Shown here: piece after piece, positions 60,251-63,868 of the stretch
How the letters are laid out: each line of letters begins with the position of its first letter
Numbering within the stretch: position 1 is the stretch's first letter
NCBI GenBank assembly: GCA_910585665.1
Contig: CAJUFI010000015.1
Span: 1-63,868 of the forward strand
Reading direction: 5' to 3'
DNA from: an uncultured Acetatifactor sp.
GTDB lineage: Bacteria; Bacillota; Clostridia; Lachnospirales; Lachnospiraceae
Length of the DNA: 63,868 nt
Translations under genes and position numbers: made by a program
The notes under the pieces: model-generated
What the model was told of the DNA's origin: nothing
The model's input: only the letters and a program-made list of their open reading frames with translations
Database searches by the model: none

Positions 60251-61123
60251 TTATCTGCACAGCTTCTGTACCGTCATGTTCATGCTGGCGATGGAAACAG
60301 GTTCGGAGCAGCGCCACAGGAGGGACAGCGGTGAGGCGTTGGTTATTTCGGCGATGAAAAAGCGGGACAGTTCGATTCGCTCATGCCGTTTCCGGGAGGC
60401 GGCATATCCCATGTAGGCGGCCTGTGCGCAGCCGTTGAACACGGGCGTGAGCTTTGCGGAGCCGGGCGCCTTCAGTTCTGCGGATGCGTAATAGTAGATT
60501 GCATAGAAGCCGGGGGTCAGGGTGACGGAATGGCTGCCTTTCGGGGAAATGTTCCCGGTTGGATCCGGAATGTCGGGCCGGAGGGGAAGGGCAGCGCTTT
60601 CGGGCATGGTGAATCCGGTATCGGAGAAAGCGGCGAAGATGCTGTTCTGGGGATAGCCGGGCGGCCCTGACGGCCCTCGTAAGCCGCGCTCTCCACGGGG
60701 CCCCTGAGGGCTGGTGACACCCTGTGGGCCCTGGGGCCCCGTAACGCCCTGGGGGCCGGGTTCGCCCTGGTCTCCGGGACAGCCCTGGGGGCCGGGTTCG
60801 CCCTGGTCTCCGGGACAGCCCTGGGGGCCGGGTTCCCCTCTGGGCCCCATTGGCCCCATCGGCCCTACAGGCCCCATAGGGCCTGCCAGTCCCGCAGATT
60901 CTACGGTCTCCGCAGTTCCCATAGACCTCATAGGATTCGTAGCTCCCATGGTCTCTGCGGTCTTCAATGACATTGCAGTTCCCATGGACTCCGGATTCCC
61001 CATAGACCTTGCGGTTCCTATAGTTTCCGGATTCCCCATAGACCTCGCGGCCCCCATAGGCTCCGCAGGCCCTCTGGAGCCCTGTTGGCAAGAGGGCATT
61101 CCGGTTCTGTTCTGGCTGTGCAT
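60251..61123 (-). CDS. second collagen-like spore-surface-type protein
   Basis: About 290 residues from ATG 61123 (AGGAACAAC before it); a longer form from 61231 has no ribosome site. Residues about 15-85 are a Met/Gly/Thr/Ala repeat (SMGNPETIGTA type). Then come about 28 Gly-X-Y triplets, including a perfect GEPGPQGCPGDQ repeat, then a beta-rich C-terminal domain (VTLTPGFYAIYYYASAELKA, SIASMNMTVQKLC). Likely a partner of the collagen-like protein at 57523 in the spore coat or exosporium. Confidence 0.82.
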   Translation of the reverse strand: MHSQNRTGMPSCQQGSRGPAEPMGAARSMGNPETIGTARSMGNPESMGTAMSLKTAETMGATNPMRSMGTAETVESAGLAGPMGPVGPMGPMGPRGEPGPQGCPGDQGEPGPQGCPGDQGEPGPQGVTGPQGPQGVTSPQGPRGERGLRGPSGPPGYPQNSIFAAFSDTGFTMPESAALPLRPDIPDPTGNISPKGSHSVTLTPGFYAIYYYASAELKAPGSAKLTPVFNGCAQAAYMGYAASRKRHERIELSRFFIAEITNASPLSLLWRCSEPVSIASMNMTVQKLCR

Positions 61124-61339
61124 GTTGTTCCTGTTATAATAATTCAATAAAGTCCACCTATCTGCCCGCTTTTTGCCATGCGTAAAATCCGCTTTCAGCC
61201 TGCTGCGGGCAGAGCCTATCTTGTTTTCCATATCATTATATGAAGGAAGGGTGAAAAATGTCGAAAATAATAGAATTCGAGTCGCTGCCTGTGCGTCCGG
61301 CAGATTACCCCGTTTGTTGAAAGATTAACAGAGTTTGCC

Positions 61340-61368
61340 TTGTATTTATTCGTCTGACCATATATAAT
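61340..61368 (+). promoter_or_regulatory. promoter of two-component operon
   Basis: TTGTAT 61340-61345, 17-base spacer, TATAAT 61363-61368; leader about 115 nt. Confidence 0.75.
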
Positions 61369-61487
61369 GATAGCCGATGAAGCTACGAGAGTGAATGAAA
61401 ATGCCAGAGTACCTTTCTGCCCCGAAAGCAGCGGAAAATAGGGCATTACAGAAAGACGGGTACAGAAGCCATGGGAGGAAAACAGCC

Positions 61488-62192
61488 ATGAATAACTATA
61501 CAATAATGATTGTTGACGATGAGCCTGACATACAGAATCTGCTTGAAAAATCCCTTTCCATGGAAGGCTTTCGAAATATCATAAAAACGGACAACGGGCT
61601 CTCCGCCGTAAGCGCTTGTAAGGAATTACAGCCTGATGTGATCATTTTGGACGTTATGCTGCCGGGACTGGACGGCTACGAGGTCTGCAAACAGATCAGG
61701 GAATTTTCCCATTGCCCCATTTTGTTTCTTTCCTCGAAGAATGACGAATTGGACAAAATACTTGGCCTGGCAGTCGGCGGGGACGATTATGTGACAAAAC
61801 CGTTCAGCCCCAAAGAAGTGGCCTTTCGGGTAAAAGCGCAGCTGCGCCGTCTGGAGTACAAACCGCTTCTGGCGGAAGCGCGGCTCCTGAAAGTCGGCGC
61901 GTTGCGCATCGACCCGGAGGGCTGCCGGGTAATGAAAGACGGAAAAGAGATGGAACTGACTGCCCGTGAGTTTGAAATCCTACGATATATGGCACAGAAC
62001 ATCGGACGTGTCATCAGCCGGGAACGGCTGTATGAAACGGTATGGGGCGAGGATAGTTTCGGCTGTGACAACACGGTCATGGTGCATATCCGGCACTTGC
62101 GGGAAAAGATTGAAAGCGACCCCGCCTCCCCGGAGTACCTTATCACAATGAAAGGCCTGGGCTACAAGCTGGTAAATCCCTATGAAAGATAA
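61488..62192 (+). CDS. OmpR-family response regulator
   Basis: 234 residues from ATG 61488 behind GGGAGGAAAACAGCC. The receiver has VDDEPD, phospho-Asp in ILDVMLPGLDG, and KPF. The winged-helix domain has ELTAREFEILRYMAQNIGRV and VMVHIRHLREKI. It pairs with the kinase gene that overlaps its end by 11 bases. Regulators of this group in Firmicutes often control cell-wall stress or antibiotic-response transporters. Confidence 0.95.
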   Translation: MNNYTIMIVDDEPDIQNLLEKSLSMEGFRNIIKTDNGLSAVSACKELQPDVIILDVMLPGLDGYEVCKQIREFSHCPILFLSSKNDELDKILGLAVGGDDYVTKPFSPKEVAFRVKAQLRRLEYKPLLAEARLLKVGALRIDPEGCRVMKDGKEMELTAREFEILRYMAQNIGRVISRERLYETVWGEDSFGCDNTVMVHIRHLREKIESDPASPEYLITMKGLGYKLVNPYER

Positions 62193-63603
62193 ACTGAAAC
62201 ACAACCTTTTTCTGCATACAGCGGCTATATTGGCGGCCCTTTTCATCATGCTGGCCGTCTTTGCAATCGGTCTGTTTTACTATGTTTTTGCGATTCCGGA
62301 GCCGGAGGGATTGAGCCTGGCTTCCTGGCCGGAAGCTTTTACCGACAATTTCTCCTTCTGGATAGAGGAAAAAGACGGCGCTATCGGCGTGAGACAAATC
62401 GGCGTGGAACGCCTGGACGAATACGGCCTGTGGGTGCAGATCATTGACGAGAACGGGCAGGAGATATTCGCCCATAAGAAACCCGGCCGCTATCCGGACA
62501 GCTACAGCATGGCAGAACTTATCGCCCTTTCAGAGAGCGGTTATGAAAACGGGAATACTGTTTTTGTCAGCAGCGCCACCGTTTCGGACAGGACGGTGAA
62601 TTATATTGTCGGCTTCCCCTATTCGATAGGAAAATACAGGCTCTACTACAACGGAGAGAATCTGGCGCGGCTGTCCCCGTTGGCAAAAAAAGTAGTATTT
62701 TTTTCCGCTTGTATCATTGTCCTGTCTGCATTTGCTTATGCGTTCTGGCTTTCCCGGAATCTGCAGGCGATCATCGGCAGCATCAGGAACATAGCGGGAA
62801 ACCGTTACAAGCCGTTGAAAGAGACAGGCATATTCAGCGGAATTTACGGTTCCCTCAATAAAATGAATTCGGAAATCCGGCACAGCGAAAAGATACAACA
62901 GGAAACCGACCGCATCCGAACGGAGTGGATTGCCAACATCACCCACGATCTGAAGACACCGCTTTCCCCGATAAAAGGGTATGCGGAACTTCTGACAGAG
63001 GATGACAGCCTTGCTCCGCAAACCGTACAGGACTATGGAAGAATCCTTTTGAAGAACGTGAACCACATGGAAAAGCTGATGAATGACCTGAAGCTGACTT
63101 ACCAGCTGGAAGCGGGCGCGATTCCCTATGCCCCGCGGGAAATACGGATTGTGCGTTTCCTGAAAGAGCTGGTGATCGACATTGCGAACGACCCTGCTTT
63201 TTCAAAGCGGATCATAGAGCTGGAAAGCGATATGCCGGAACGGACGGTGGCTGTTGACGCCGATTTGCTGCGCCGGGCCGTTGAGAATATGATCATCAAT
63301 GCCCTTGTGCATAATCCCATTGATACCAAAGTCAGGGTATCGATTGGCAGCGCCCCGGAGGGCGGGATTTCCATTTCTGTTGCTGACGATGGAAACGGCA
63401 TGGAGGAAGCGGAGCTGTCCGGCTTATGGAACCGCTATTACAGAGGAACGAATACAAAAGAACGCCCGGAGGGCAGCGGGCTGGGGCTTGCCATTGCCAG
63501 GCAGATCATAACACTTCACGGCGGGGAGATTACGGTCAAAAGCAGCGTTGGAGCAGGGACGGAGTTCATCATCCTGCTTCCGGCTGGGGCTGCTGCAACT
63601 TAA
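62182..63603 (+). CDS. sensor histidine kinase
   Basis: 473 residues. Transmembrane segments at about 13-35 and 173-194 enclose an outside sensor of about 135 residues. A HAMP-like linker is followed by the H-box NITHDLKTPLSPIKGYAELL, then the N-box (NMIINALVHNP), G1 (DDGNGM) and G2 (GSGLGLAIARQI). It phosphorylates the partner regulator upstream. The signal cannot be read from sequence; the sensor has no recognised domain. Confidence 0.94.
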   Translation: MKDKLKHNLFLHTAAILAALFIMLAVFAIGLFYYVFAIPEPEGLSLASWPEAFTDNFSFWIEEKDGAIGVRQIGVERLDEYGLWVQIIDENGQEIFAHKKPGRYPDSYSMAELIALSESGYENGNTVFVSSATVSDRTVNYIVGFPYSIGKYRLYYNGENLARLSPLAKKVVFFSACIIVLSAFAYAFWLSRNLQAIIGSIRNIAGNRYKPLKETGIFSGIYGSLNKMNSEIRHSEKIQQETDRIRTEWIANITHDLKTPLSPIKGYAELLTEDDSLAPQTVQDYGRILLKNVNHMEKLMNDLKLTYQLEAGAIPYAPREIRIVRFLKELVIDIANDPAFSKRIIELESDMPERTVAVDADLLRRAVENMIINALVHNPIDTKVRVSIGSAPEGGISISVADDGNGMEEAELSGLWNRYYRGTNTKERPEGSGLGLAIARQIITLHGGEITVKSSVGAGTEFIILLPAGAAAT

Positions 63604-63635
63604 GCTGGAATTAAGATACGCAAAAGCAGCACATA

Positions 63636-63680
63636 AGGTGGGCAGTCTATACTTTTCAGTATAGGCCGCCTGCCTTTTTT
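63636..63680 (+). terminator. terminator of two-component operon
   Basis: Long stem from AGGTGGGCAG...CTATACT to AGTATAG...CTGCCT with loop TTTC, then TTTTTT. Confidence 0.85.
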
Positions 63681-63704
63681 GGTAGCCTGTCATCAAGAGA
63701 AGTA

Positions 63705-63868
63705 AACAGCGTCTGCTCCGCCCAGCGCCCCAGAGAATTTACGGACGCATTTCCTTTGCGGCCGGAAATACTCTGCCATGTTTGGGTGCTGGGAGGAGCA
63801 GATGCGGAACTGGAACAGCGTCTGCTCCGCCCAGCGCCCCAGAGAATTTACGGACGCATTTCCTTTGC
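63705..63868. repeat. 109-bp tandem repeat running off the window
   Basis: The sequence from 63705 starts again at 63814, identical up to the window end (about 55 bases seen). Each unit spans an 18-bp hairpin (GCTGGGAGGAGCAGATGC pairing with GCGTCTGCTCCGCCCAGC, two mismatches). One arm of it also appears near 22495-22510. Confidence 0.85.

Overview
The window (about 63.9 kb) looks like chromosome of a spore-forming gut Firmicute of the Lachnospiraceae/Clostridia type. The basis is clostridial GdhA, RluF, LigA, EF-P and RNase H sequences, strong AGGAGG ribosome sites, two collagen-like exosporium-type proteins, and L-rhamnose and sulfatase genes. The genus cannot be named from sequence alone. 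Most genes are GC-rich; several AT-rich patches (about 3.2-4.2, 38.3-39.5, 42.6-43.8, 49.7-50.2 and 52.4-54.4 kb) look acquired.

Layout. 0-4.2 kb: accessory genes (repeat-bearing membrane protein, Rpn nuclease remnant, ankyrin protein, possible immunity proteins, XRE regulator). 4.4-9.8 kb: phosphotransferase, esterase, double-MerR regulator and a BlaI/BlaR1-type pair with two operators. 10.3-14.4 kb: an HTH-zinc-ribbon-methyltransferase fusion, an unknown protein and a 5'-truncated sigma factor. 14.9-30.9 kb: mostly housekeeping (sulfatase, YqeG, AroE, an AroK-AroQ fusion, EF-P, tRNA-Arg, an SH3 protein, GdhA behind a leader terminator, a soluble CZB chemoreceptor, RNase H, RluF, LigA, MetA). 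31.3-35.6 kb: a lacZ relic, then rhaB, rhaA and a YczE-like membrane protein. 35.7-40.7 kb: two hicAB loci and a small prophage remnant (HNH, interrupted integrase, repressor, endolysin with an A AAA AAG slip site) beside tRNA-Val. 40.8-44.4 kb: exonuclease, YitT, MerR-TipAS and NUDIX relics and small genes. 44.6-49.3 kb: a heterodimeric ABC exporter and a cytidylate-kinase-like gene. 49.4-54.4 kb: SMI1/KNR4 and immunity-like genes, then a type III toxin-antitoxin locus. 54.6-63.9 kb: LytTR regulator, broken membrane partner, lipoprotein, two collagen-like proteins flanking a glycosyltransferase, and an OmpR/histidine kinase pair.

Two discoveries stand out. (1) At 53.7-54.4 kb a promoter drives two tandem 51-nt RNA repeats whose stems and pseudoknots covary, followed by an intrinsic terminator and a toxin-like gene: the architecture of a type III toxin-antitoxin system, here with a broken toxin frame. 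(2) Six copies of two related, exactly 100-bp MITE-like elements with 3-bp TTA/TAA target duplications are scattered through the window. Removing element plus one duplication restores the frame of the integrase (two insertions), the NUDIX gene and the lacZ relic.

A recurrent theme is decay: the hicA toxin, type III toxin, integrase, NUDIX, lacZ, TipAS, YitT and sigma-factor genes are all damaged while neighbouring antitoxins and housekeeping genes look whole. Several lesions are one-base changes in homopolymer runs, so sequencing error is a live alternative for those.
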